A stretch of 64,000 nucleotides of DNA from Chitinophaga pollutisoli (GTDB lineage: Bacteria; Bacteroidota; Bacteroidia; Chitinophagales; Chitinophagaceae), in assembly GCF_038396755.1 (NCBI RefSeq), contig NZ_CP149822.1, positions 3,286,001-3,350,000 of the forward strand, written 5' to 3'. How positions within the stretch are numbered: position 1 is the stretch's first letter; each line of letters starts with the position of its first letter. Of this stretch, positions 56,746-64,000 are shown piece after piece. The position numbers and the translations under genes are program-made. The notes beneath the pieces were generated by a model. The model was not told the origin of the DNA and searched no databases. It saw only the letters and a list, made by a program, of their open reading frames with translations.

Positions 56746-56793
56746 GATACAGGGTATGATTTTCGGTTTATAAGCCGAAAGATACCCTGTATC
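56746..56793 (-). terminator. long hairpin at the end of the DUF2891 gene
   Basis: Perfect 12-bp arms GATACAGGGTAT/ATACCCTGTATC enclose a second stem TTTCGG/CCGAAA. It lies 30 bp after the DUF2891 stop (56823) and would end that transcript. Confidence 0.65.
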
Positions 56794-56822
56794 TATAAAA
56801 TTTTCCGTTGATTTTAGGTGGA

Positions 56823-57911
56823 TTATTCTACCGTTAGCGCATATACGGCGAAGGTGGCCAGCCAGTGCTCGCCGGCGTAATCGCCGCTGGCAACGTGGGG
56901 CAGCGCGGCGCGCAGGTGTTGGGAGGCCAGCTCGCGGATGGCGGGGGCGCGGTCGCCGGCGTGGCGGGCGATGCCGTAGAGGCACCAGGCGCGGGAGAGA
57001 TTAAGGCCGTCGAGGTGCACCAGTTTACCGTCGGAACGGTCGTTCACCCTGGCGATGCGGAATAGCGGTTTTTGCTGGAAGAGCCCTGGCAGGAAGCGTT
57101 TCAGCCAAACTTTGTATTCCGCTGCGGGAAGGATGCGCCACATGAGATCCGCTTCCTCGAGGCAGGGCGAAAGGAAGTCGTAGCCGCCTGGTTCCCAGTT
57201 GGCGGGGCAATCGCGGTCGTTTACATAGAACCGCATGGCGGCGGTGCGGATGGAAGATTGCAGCGCGGTATCTTTGGCGGTGGCGGCGTAATCCCAGGCG
57301 AGGCGGAGGCCGAAAGCGAGGTTGGTATGTTCTCCCACGCGGATGGGATAAGCGATTTTCTTGAGGAAATCGCGCCAGGAAACGCTGAAATACCGGGCCA
57401 TGGGCGCGATGTTGCGGGAAAGCTCCCGGGCGAAGGGGTCGTTCCAGGTCAGCAGTTCGTTTTGCAGCTGGAGCAGCCAGCTCCACCCGTAAATCCGCTC
57501 GAAACCTTTATTTTCTTTATTGGCGAAAAGCAACAGCTCTTTGCGGATATTGTCTGCCGTGAGGTTTTGCGACAGCTTCTCCCGGATCAGCGCGGCATTC
57601 GGCAGGTTCGGGTACGTTTTCAGCAGGCGCACCAGCATCCAGTGGCCATGAACGCTGCTGTGCCAGTCGAAACATCCGTAAAACGCGGGATGGTATTCGA
57701 TGGGTTTTTGAATGAGGCCCGAATCGGAGAAAACGATGCCCGTTTTGTAAGGGAACTCATGCTGCATGCATTTCAGCGGGAGCCCGGAAAGATGTTCGGC
57801 GCCCGCCTGCGTGAGGCGCAGGATGCCGTTTTGTTCGTCGTAAAATTTCGTCTGTGCTTTAATGGTGGTAGAGGCCAAAAGTCCGGCCAGCAGAAAAGTA
57901 ATTCTCATCAT
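56823..57911 (-). CDS. DUF2891 domain-containing secreted protein
   Basis: A 362-residue protein with a signal peptide (ends TIKAQ, about residue 20) and an all-helical toroid-like DUF2891 body: HPAFYGCFDWHSSVHGHWMLVRLL is its characteristic opening, then ERIYGWSWLLQLQNEL, RVGEHTNLAFGLRLAWDYA and GGYDFLSPCLEEADLM. Repeated W/H/D clusters line what looks like an alpha/alpha-barrel cavity, suggesting a glycan-acting protein, unproven. It begins 3 bp after the flavoprotein gene upstream, so they are one operon. Confidence 0.85.
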   Translation of the reverse strand: MMRITFLLAGLLASTTIKAQTKFYDEQNGILRLTQAGAEHLSGLPLKCMQHEFPYKTGIVFSDSGLIQKPIEYHPAFYGCFDWHSSVHGHWMLVRLLKTYPNLPNAALIREKLSQNLTADNIRKELLLFANKENKGFERIYGWSWLLQLQNELLTWNDPFARELSRNIAPMARYFSVSWRDFLKKIAYPIRVGEHTNLAFGLRLAWDYAATAKDTALQSSIRTAAMRFYVNDRDCPANWEPGGYDFLSPCLEEADLMWRILPAAEYKVWLKRFLPGLFQQKPLFRIARVNDRSDGKLVHLDGLNLSRAWCLYGIARHAGDRAPAIRELASQHLRAALPHVASGDYAGEHWLATFAVYALTVE

Positions 57912-57914
57912 TGG

Positions 57915-59153
57915 TTACCGGTTCAAAATCAGTTTGATGTAAAAGGATGGTTTGGTTAGTTTTTTTCGGAGATCCACTTCGTAGAACATGCTCGAAATCA
58001 CGTCGCGGAGTTGTTTGTTGCGGGTGCCGGCTTTCATGAGCAGGTTGAAGAGGCGCGGATAACGGACGAGCCTTTGCAGCTTCGTGCTGAGCCGCAGTTC
58101 CGCCCCGAGGACGCGCTGGATGGAAGCGTCGTAGGCCAATAACTTCGCCACGGAAAAATCCCCGGACTGCAAACATTCCACCGCTTGTTTAGCGGCGATC
58201 GCCCCGCTATAAATGGCATTGCCGATGCCTTCGCCTGTAAATGGATCGATGAGGAAAGCGGCATCGCCCACCAGCATCCAGCGCTCGCCGGAAAGGCGGC
58301 GGGAGCGGGATCCTAGCGGCAGGCCGTACCCTTCCACGGGGCTCACGGGTTTTGCGGAACGGAATCTTTCCGAAAATACCGGGTCGGACTGGAGGGTTTC
58401 GTGCAAGAGGGTTTTGAGGTTCACCTTGCGGCGGCGCATCGTGTCGGAAGGCATATCGATCCCGACGTTGGCTTCGCCGTTGGGCAGCGGGAAGATCCAG
58501 AGGTACCCCGGCAAGAGATTCTTCAGGAAATGCAGCTCGATGTAACTGTGATCGTGCATGCCCGTTACCCCGGTATAATAAGCCCTCACGCCCGCAGCGT
58601 AATGCTTCGGCTCCATGCGGATGCCGGCCACGTCTTTCGTAAAAGCGGAATGCGCCCCGTTGGCCACGATGATCATCTTGGCGGAAATGCGCAGCGTCTC
58701 TTTTGCGTCAGACAACTCATATCCTTCCGGCGTGGGCGTATAATTGTCGATGGATTTGCCTTCGATCAGCTGCACATTTTTGCATTGCCGCAGCTCATCC
58801 ACCAAAAAGTTATCGAAATGAATCCGCTTGCAAACAAAGCCGATCGGCGCGTCTGTAGCAGGGTTGTAATTGGGTTTGTAGGGAACGTCCATGCCAGTGC
58901 GGCCGGGGGCCACGAACGTCACGCCCCAGCTGTTCTCTTTTTCGGCGAAAGCCTGCAACCGCTGCCCGATGGCGGGATCGATGCGGTTCAGCCCCGCGAT
59001 CACTTTGCCGCTCAGGCCATCACCGCAAACCTTGTCGCGGGGGAACACCGCTTTATCGACCACCACGCAGGAAATGCCCAGCCTGTCGAGCTGGAGCGCC
59101 GCGGCCGCGCCGCCAGGGCCGGCTCCGATAATACATACATCCGTGATTATCAT
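57915..59153 (-). CDS. geranylgeranyl reductase-type FAD oxidoreductase
   Basis: A 412-residue flavoprotein: FAD motif GAGPGGAAAAL at 10-20, the DKAVFPRDKVCGDGLSGKVI segment typical of the geranylgeranyl reductase branch, the IFPLPNGEANVGIDM strand region, and LVGDAAFLIDPFTGEGIGNAI for ribityl binding. Members reduce or oxidise isoprenoid, polyene or aromatic substrates; the substrate here is unknown. A TTG nine bases upstream is an alternative start; I prefer the ATG at 59153. Divergent from ybaB, 64 bp apart. Confidence 0.88.
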   Translation of the reverse strand: MIITDVCIIGAGPGGAAAALQLDRLGISCVVVDKAVFPRDKVCGDGLSGKVIAGLNRIDPAIGQRLQAFAEKENSWGVTFVAPGRTGMDVPYKPNYNPATDAPIGFVCKRIHFDNFLVDELRQCKNVQLIEGKSIDNYTPTPEGYELSDAKETLRISAKMIIVANGAHSAFTKDVAGIRMEPKHYAAGVRAYYTGVTGMHDHSYIELHFLKNLLPGYLWIFPLPNGEANVGIDMPSDTMRRRKVNLKTLLHETLQSDPVFSERFRSAKPVSPVEGYGLPLGSRSRRLSGERWMLVGDAAFLIDPFTGEGIGNAIYSGAIAAKQAVECLQSGDFSVAKLLAYDASIQRVLGAELRLSTKLQRLVRYPRLFNLLMKAGTRNKQLRDVISSMFYEVDLRKKLTKPSFYIKLILNR

Positions 59154-59193
59154 AACCGGCAAGATACATATTCTGCCGCCGCCCCGGAAAATT

Positions 59194-59201
59194 TATCTTT
59201 G
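59194..59201 (+). promoter_or_regulatory. -7 box TATCTTTG before the YbaB gene
   Basis: Exact TAnnTTTG match, 16 bp before the ATG at 59218, with a TTC at the -33 position (20-base spacer). Confidence 0.5.
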
Positions 59202-59217
59202 CGGCAAACCTGATCTT

Positions 59218-59532
59218 ATGTTTGGAGATTTGTTAGGAAAGCTGCAGGAAGCGCAGCAGAAAATGCAAGAAAGCAAAGAGCGCCTGCGGCACGTTCTGGT
59301 CGACGGCGAAGCCGGCAACGGCACGGTGAAAGTAGTTGTAACGGGCGGCCGCGAAGTGCGGAGCGTGGAAATCGATCCGGCGTTGCTGGCGGCGGAGCGT
59401 AAAGAGGAGCTGGAAGACCTGCTCATTACGGCGCTGAACCGCGCGCTGAAGCAGGCGGAAGAAACCTGGGAAGCGGAAATGAAAGGCATGGCCGGCGGAA
59501 TGCTGGGCGGCATGGGCCTTCCCGGGATGTAA
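59218..59532 (+). CDS. YbaB/EbfC nucleoid-associated protein
   Basis: A 104-residue YbaB/EbfC family protein that binds DNA as a dimer: GDLLGKLQEAQQKMQESKERL forms the long helix, VKVVVTGGREVRSVEIDP the central strand, DLLITALNRALKQAEE the second helix, and a Gly/Met-rich tail (GMAGGMLGGMGLPGM) is typical. In many bacteria the gene sits with dnaX and recR; neither is seen here. It is divergent from the flavoprotein gene and closed by a terminator. Confidence 0.93.
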   Translation: MFGDLLGKLQEAQQKMQESKERLRHVLVDGEAGNGTVKVVVTGGREVRSVEIDPALLAAERKEELEDLLITALNRALKQAEETWEAEMKGMAGGMLGGMGLPGM

Positions 59533-59542
59533 GGATAAAAAA

Positions 59543-59567
59543 GAACCGGGCTGTAATGGCCCGGTTC
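59543..59567. terminator. bidirectional terminator between ybaB and typA
   Basis: Perfect 9-bp stem GAACCGGGC/GCCCGGTTC with a 7-base loop, 10 bp after the YbaB stop and 31 bp from the typA stop. Confidence 0.82.
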
Positions 59568-59598
59568 CGTTATCCTTATTGCGTGATTCTACAATTCA

Positions 59599-61413
59599 TC
59601 AGTTAACCTCTTCAGCTTTCAGCATCTTCTGGAACTTCTTCCGCTCTTCTTCGTCAAGGATGGTTTTGCGCATACGGATGTGGTTCGGAGTTACTTCGAT
59701 GCATTCGTCCTGCTGAATGTACTCCATACATTCTTCCAATGTCATCAGAATCTTGGGTGCGATATTGGTAGCCGCGTCGCTTCCGCTCGCGCGCATGTTC
59801 GTCAGTTTCTTGCCTTCGTTGGGGTTTACCACGAGGTCACCGGGTTTGTTGTTTTCGCCGATGATCATGCCACGGTAAACCTCTTCTCCCGGATCCACGA
59901 AGAAGGAGCCACGGTCCTGCAGTTTATCGAGGGAATAACCGGTGGTGGTACCACCTTCTTTCGCGATCAGCACGCCATTGCTACGACCGGGGATGGGGCC
60001 TTTCCAGGGTTTGTAGTCCATGAAACGGTGCGCCATTACGGCTTCGCCGGCAGTGTTGGTCAGCATCTGGGTACGGAGGCCGATAAGTCCGCGGGAGGGA
60101 ATTTCGAACTCAATATGCTGCATTTCGCCTTTGGTTTCCATGATGAGCATTTCACCTTTGCGGCGGGTCACCAGGTCGATCACTTTGGAAGCGAATTCCT
60201 GGGGAACGTCTACCACGAGGGTTTCATAAGGCTCGCATTTCTTGCCGTCAACTTGCTTGAGGATTACCTGCGGCTGGCCAACGGTCAGCTCGTAGCCTTC
60301 ACGGCGCATGGTTTCCACGAGTACGCCCAGGTGGAGGATACCGCGGCCGTAAACCAGGAAAGAGTCGGCGGAGTCGGTGTCTACCACGCGGAGGGCGAGG
60401 TTTTTCTCGGTTTCTTTGATGAGGCGGTCGCGCAGGTGACGGGAAGTCACGAACTTGCCGTCTTTACCGAAGAAAGGCGAGTTGTTGATGGAGAACATCA
60501 TGTTCATGGTGGGCTCGTCTACGCTGATAACGGGCAGTGCCTCAGGGTTTTCGAAGTCAGCGATGGTGTCGCCGATGCCGAAATCTTCCAGGCCTACCAC
60601 GGCGCAGATATCACCGGGGTATACTTCTGTAACACGCTTCTTGCCGAGCGACTCGAAGATGTACAGTTCGCGTACACGGGATTTCTTGATCGTACCGTCT
60701 ACCTGTACCAGCGAAATGGGCTGGTTTTCAACGATGGTACCGCGGGTCACTTTACCTACGGCGATACGGCCGAGGAAGGTGCTATAATCGAGAGAGGTGA
60801 TTTGAAGCTGGAGGGAACCTTCCGCGATCTTCGGTTGAGGAACGTGGGTCAGGATACCGTCGAGGAGGGGAAGGATGTCTTCACGGGCGGTCAGCGAATC
60901 GTTGAACCAGCCGTTTTTACCGGAACCGTAATAGGTCGGGAAGTTCAGCTGTTCTTCGGTTGCGTCCAGGTTAAAGAAAAGTTCAAAAACGGCGTCATGT
61001 ACTTCGTCAGGGCGGCAGTTCGGTTTGTCCACCTTGTTGATTACAACGATCGGTTTCAGGTTGAGCTGCAGCGCTTTCTGCAGTACGAAGCGGGTCTGTG
61101 GCATGGGGCCTTCGAAGGCATCCACCAGCAGGATCACACCGTCCGCCATTTTCAATACGCGCTCTACCTCACCACCGAAGTCGGCGTGACCCGGAGTGTC
61201 AATAACGTTGATTTTCACTCCTTTATATTCAACAGATACGTTTTTGGACAGAATCGTGATGCCGCGTTCCCTTTCCAGGTCGTTATTATCCATGATCAGG
61301 TCTCCCGTTTCCTGGTTGGCACGGAAAACGTTTGTAGAATGTAAGATTTTGTCTACCAGGGTCGTTTTGCCGTGGTCTACGTGCGCGATGATAGCGATGT
61401 TTCTGATTTGCAT
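59599..61413 (-). CDS. typA: translational GTPase TypA/BipA
   Basis: A 604-residue ribosome-binding GTPase involved in 50S assembly and stress/cold growth. G1 is AHVDHGKTT (10-18), then the switch with ERGITILSKN, G3 DTPGHADFGGEV, G4 NKVDKPN and the C-terminal BipA domains (FEIPSRGLIGLRTQMLT, the BipA hallmark; IQQDECIEVTPNHIRMRK). All are intact. I start at 61413 (MQIRNIAIIAHVDHGK) rather than 61458, as the first 15 residues of the longer form are not in the family. Single-gene unit. Confidence 0.97.
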   Translation of the reverse strand: MQIRNIAIIAHVDHGKTTLVDKILHSTNVFRANQETGDLIMDNNDLERERGITILSKNVSVEYKGVKINVIDTPGHADFGGEVERVLKMADGVILLVDAFEGPMPQTRFVLQKALQLNLKPIVVINKVDKPNCRPDEVHDAVFELFFNLDATEEQLNFPTYYGSGKNGWFNDSLTAREDILPLLDGILTHVPQPKIAEGSLQLQITSLDYSTFLGRIAVGKVTRGTIVENQPISLVQVDGTIKKSRVRELYIFESLGKKRVTEVYPGDICAVVGLEDFGIGDTIADFENPEALPVISVDEPTMNMMFSINNSPFFGKDGKFVTSRHLRDRLIKETEKNLALRVVDTDSADSFLVYGRGILHLGVLVETMRREGYELTVGQPQVILKQVDGKKCEPYETLVVDVPQEFASKVIDLVTRRKGEMLIMETKGEMQHIEFEIPSRGLIGLRTQMLTNTAGEAVMAHRFMDYKPWKGPIPGRSNGVLIAKEGGTTTGYSLDKLQDRGSFFVDPGEEVYRGMIIGENNKPGDLVVNPNEGKKLTNMRASGSDAATNIAPKILMTLEECMEYIQQDECIEVTPNHIRMRKTILDEEERKKFQKMLKAEEVN

Positions 61414-61622
61414 GACAATGAGTAATTTAGCCGTTTCCGAACCCCTACCCGGTATCATGTTTTAACCGGAGAAACCCGAAAGAAGGCGCAAAGGTACGAA
61501 TAAACATGCGAATTTGGTGCCACCCTGTCATAAATAACCCGGAAATAACAGAATCCGGACATTTGTCCAAACGGCTATAAGCGAGAAGGATACGAATATG
61601 CTTGAAATATGATGGATGCGGG

Positions 61623-63872
61623 TTAATCTGATGTCATACTCCCGCCCAGTGCGGCATCCAGCTGGCGGAAGGACTGCTGGTTGGCGGGGTTGTCCAGCGC
61701 CCGGGCAATGTCCAGTTTCTCCCTGGGCGTCAGGTGCCAGCTCAGGGCCGCCGCCTTGTCCGCCTGCTGCGGAACGTACTGGAAAATCAACCGGGTAAAC
61801 TTCCCCGGGAAATTCCCTTCCATATAATTAATAAGGTGATCCTGGTCGAAATCCTGCATGCTCGTCCAGTGCCGCTGCATGGAAAACAGGGGCTCGAAGA
61901 GCAGGTCGCCCAGGTCTTTTTTCTGTTTAATGGGCGATACGTCGTTTTTCCGCGAATCCCGCAGCTGGATGAAGATCACCCCGCCCGTGTTTTCATTGAT
62001 CCATTTCCGGAAATTATACAGGAAGCGCAAGCTGGTTTCCTGCCCGAAATTATCGCTGATGCCGGCATCCATTACGTCCACGATGGGATTGCTCGGCAGG
62101 AATACGTTCGGCAACACATATGGGAAAGTGGCGCTCATGCGGATGGCGCTCGTGACCCGCAACTCGTTCGCGTCCTGGTTGGCGAAGAATTGCCCGAAGT
62201 CCACCCCGTCCACATCCCGCATGCTCCGCGTGGGGTAGCGGTACTCCGGCGCGCAGAGGTAGCTCACCGGCTGGGGCGACATATACAACCGGCGCCCGTC
62301 GGCATTGATCGACGCGCACCAGATCAGCATGGGGATCCGCGCCTCCAGCTCCGGCTGGCGGTATTCGCCGAGTTTCTTATTGAGGATATGATCCGTGTTC
62401 AGGTTCAGCTGCATTTCGAATGCATATCCACGGTCTTTGGCGTAGCTGTTTTTCCCGATGTCAAAATGCCGGAATGGCGTGATAAAATCGTTCACGGCAA
62501 ACGAACTGAACACGGAGTTCAGCAGGTCTTTTGAAATTTTCTCGCAATACGAGCTGTCGTACAGGTTGCGCGCAGTTGGCATGCGTCCTTCCTGCTGGCG
62601 GAGGTACAGCTCGCGGAAATAAGTGGCGCCCATCATCCCGCCGGAGGCGCCGGTGATGAGCATGGTGTGGTTGATCAACTGGCCTTTGAGCAGGCTGTCG
62701 TACCGTTGCAATACGTTCATCGTCCACGCGGCGGAACGGCTGCCGCCGCCGCTGGTGTTGATAACGATGAGCGGGGGCTTGCTGCCGGCTGGGAATCGTT
62801 TTTTCCAGTTTTCGAGTATCTGGCGGGTGTGTTTCCGGTCGGCTTCGGCGCGGGCGGCGGTAAAGAATTCCTGCAGGTGCGGAACGCTGTAGGCGGGGCG
62901 GCTTATCTTATCGGTGTAATCGAGCCCGTAGGCTTTGTTGCGGTTATCAAGCCATTGGTTTTTGACCATCCAGTTGAGGCCGAGGATCATGGCGATCACG
63001 ACCGGGATGGCCCAGCTTTCGAGCAGGTAGGCGTAAGCGCCGGCCACGCCGATGAGGAAGGCGAAAAAGATAAGGACGCTCGCACCCGCGGGGATGCGGA
63101 ACGCGGGGAAATCCATCAGGTAAGCCATGATGACGAGGAACACCAGCGCCAGGCCTATCGTGATCATAGCCGCGAAATGGTGCTGGCGGAAGATGTTATC
63201 GAGGTAATGTTTGTTGTAGTGGCCTACGTTCCGGGCCCGGCGGATACGCCAGGGGCTGGAGAAGTAGCTGAGTACCGGGAGCGCGTTTTCGTCGTGTTCC
63301 TGGTTGGGGATGAGCACCGTGCGCAGGAAGTTCCGCGGGTTCCCGAATTTCCGCATCAGCCGGCGGCCGATATTTTTATCCGCGTTGAAGAAATAGAAAA
63401 ACGAAACGAACAGGATGGCGAGGTATCCGCAGATAAAACCCTCCGCCAGCAGCAGGATCTGCGGGATGGAATTGAGCTCCTGCCAGCGCTGGTACTGCCA
63501 TCCGCGCCACAGCAGCATCAGCAGGAACGCGACGGGGATGATGGAATTATTGAGGCAGTAACGCGAAAAAGGTTGCGAGGTGGTGGCCAGGAATTTGAAT
63601 CGGCCGCTGTGCAGGATGAACGTGGTGATGTTCCAGCTCATGGTGAAGATGGCCGCGGCCACACCCATCACGGTGGTGCTGTAGAAGTTTACTTTTCCCA
63701 TGTATTCGGGCGCGAGGTACAGCGCGTCGCCGCCGTAGGTTTTCGCGAAGCCGCCATTGATTGTGCTGAACAGGATCGCCCAGAAGATCAGGAGCACCTG
63801 GTACTTGCGGAAATGCAGCAACAGCAGCTGGATGGGAAAGGAATAGAAGAATCTTGACCAAAATCTTTTCAC
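61623..63872 (-). CDS. polytopic patatin-like phospholipase
   Basis: A 749-residue protein with about six or seven membrane segments in its first ~300 residues (24-38, 66-84, 110-122, 138-161, 233-252, 263-284, 287-301) followed by a cytosolic or periplasmic patatin domain (about 365-700). The oxyanion motif INTSGGGSRSAA, the nucleophile elbow GASGG (Ser410) and the dyad Asp602 (DAGISDNFG) form the Ser-Asp dyad. The D-x-G motif is D-A-G rather than D-G-G. It should hydrolyse phospholipids or other acyl lipids at the membrane. The combination with so many membrane segments is uncommon. Single gene, upstream of the edge gene. Confidence 0.82.
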   Translation of the reverse strand: MKRFWSRFFYSFPIQLLLLHFRKYQVLLIFWAILFSTINGGFAKTYGGDALYLAPEYMGKVNFYSTTVMGVAAAIFTMSWNITTFILHSGRFKFLATTSQPFSRYCLNNSIIPVAFLLMLLWRGWQYQRWQELNSIPQILLLAEGFICGYLAILFVSFFYFFNADKNIGRRLMRKFGNPRNFLRTVLIPNQEHDENALPVLSYFSSPWRIRRARNVGHYNKHYLDNIFRQHHFAAMITIGLALVFLVIMAYLMDFPAFRIPAGASVLIFFAFLIGVAGAYAYLLESWAIPVVIAMILGLNWMVKNQWLDNRNKAYGLDYTDKISRPAYSVPHLQEFFTAARAEADRKHTRQILENWKKRFPAGSKPPLIVINTSGGGSRSAAWTMNVLQRYDSLLKGQLINHTMLITGASGGMMGATYFRELYLRQQEGRMPTARNLYDSSYCEKISKDLLNSVFSSFAVNDFITPFRHFDIGKNSYAKDRGYAFEMQLNLNTDHILNKKLGEYRQPELEARIPMLIWCASINADGRRLYMSPQPVSYLCAPEYRYPTRSMRDVDGVDFGQFFANQDANELRVTSAIRMSATFPYVLPNVFLPSNPIVDVMDAGISDNFGQETSLRFLYNFRKWINENTGGVIFIQLRDSRKNDVSPIKQKKDLGDLLFEPLFSMQRHWTSMQDFDQDHLINYMEGNFPGKFTRLIFQYVPQQADKAAALSWHLTPREKLDIARALDNPANQQSFRQLDAALGGSMTSD

Positions 63873-63918
63873 CTCAGTAAATTAAGGAGAAAATCGGCAA
63901 TGGAAAATTAATAATATG

Positions 63919-64000
63919 TCAACGGCGCAGCGGCAACGTCAGGAAGTGTGCCCATACCATCACCATCAGCAATCCCATGCCTACGAACTGGTGTGCCAGT
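63919..64000 (-). CDS. C-terminal end of a membrane protein (CtaA/COX15-like?)
   Basis: Only 27 codons are in the window, ending at a TGA. The sequence LAHQFVGMGLLMVMVWAHFL followed by TLPLRR is a terminal membrane helix with H-Q at its start. This resembles the last helix of heme A synthase (CtaA/COX15), where a conserved His in H-Q binds heme, but 27 residues are too few for a firm call. Confidence 0.4.
   Translation of the reverse strand, partial: LAHQFVGMGLLMVMVWAHFLTLPLRR

Noticed and set aside
59680..61344. 554-codon open frame on the + strand
   Set aside because: Antisense to typA; the translation has no recognisable fold and typA is complete.

Overview
The window looks like ordinary chromosome from a Bacteroidota bacterium, most likely the Chitinophagaceae (Chitinophaga-like). 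The evidence is: several promoter -7 boxes of the Bacteroidota type (TAnnTTTG); few Shine-Dalgarno sequences; many secreted proteins whose signal peptides end in A-Q; and families typical of the phylum (S46 dipeptidyl peptidase, DUF4836 and DUF6934 proteins, PNGase F-like protein, SUMF1-like and Gfo/Idh/MocA proteins with Tat signals, GHL10 glycoside hydrolase). Base composition is GC-rich across most genes, with visibly AT-richer patches around 20.2-21.2 kb and 27.5-28.1 kb. I see no rRNA, tRNA, CRISPR array, insertion sequence or prophage.

Layout. 1-4.7 kb: end of a DUF5077/DUF3472 protein, RlpA-like lipoprotein, GNAT enzyme, secreted lipase, glycolipid-binding-like protein, zinc metallopeptidase. 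4.7-11.5 kb: a decayed gene, then glutamate synthase (gltB-gltD). 11.8-18.6 kb: GHL10 hydrolase, DUF3500 protein, methylglyoxal synthase, NifU-type Fe-S scaffold, a PNGase F-like protein with an extra N-terminal domain, and a nicotinamide riboside uptake pair (PnuC plus NadR-like kinase). 18.8-23 kb: MtgA transglycosylase, YrdC/YciO protein, an AT-rich module of a DUF6934 gene plus two copies of a basic microprotein gene (the second frameshifted), a secreted papain-like peptidase and a GNAT enzyme. 23.1-31.4 kb: polA, ArsC/Spx-like protein, glycosyltransferase, small lipoprotein, arginase-fold protein with missing metal ligands, YitT transporter-like protein, secreted esterase.

31.5-47.3 kb holds sugar- and peptide-related functions: a TIM-barrel isomerase-like protein, an FGE-like protein lacking the catalytic cysteines, two Tat-type Gfo/Idh/MocA oxidoreductases, PBP4 (dacB), S46 dipeptidyl peptidase, two small lipoproteins, a POT peptide transporter, a GMC oxidoreductase with its Tat-lipoprotein small subunit, and gluconokinase. 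S46 peptidase and POT transporter together fit growth on peptides; GMC enzyme and gluconokinase fit sugar-acid use. 47.6-64 kb: mutL (nuclease motifs degenerate), msrB interrupted by a frameshift at an A-run, SRPBCC and YciI proteins, DUF4836 lipoprotein, an ABC ATPase/FtsX-like permease pair, Dabb protein, a membrane protein and its decayed paralogue, DUF2891 protein, geranylgeranyl-reductase-like flavoprotein, YbaB, TypA/BipA, a membrane-anchored patatin phospholipase, and the end of a CtaA-like membrane protein.

The least explained items are the DUF6934/microprotein module (20.27-21.19 kb), the PNGase F-like two-domain protein (15.79-17.46 kb), the msrB homopolymer frameshift (49.75 kb), and two further gene remnants (4.86-5.32 and 56.23-56.72 kb). 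Function calls rest on motif recognition without database searches.
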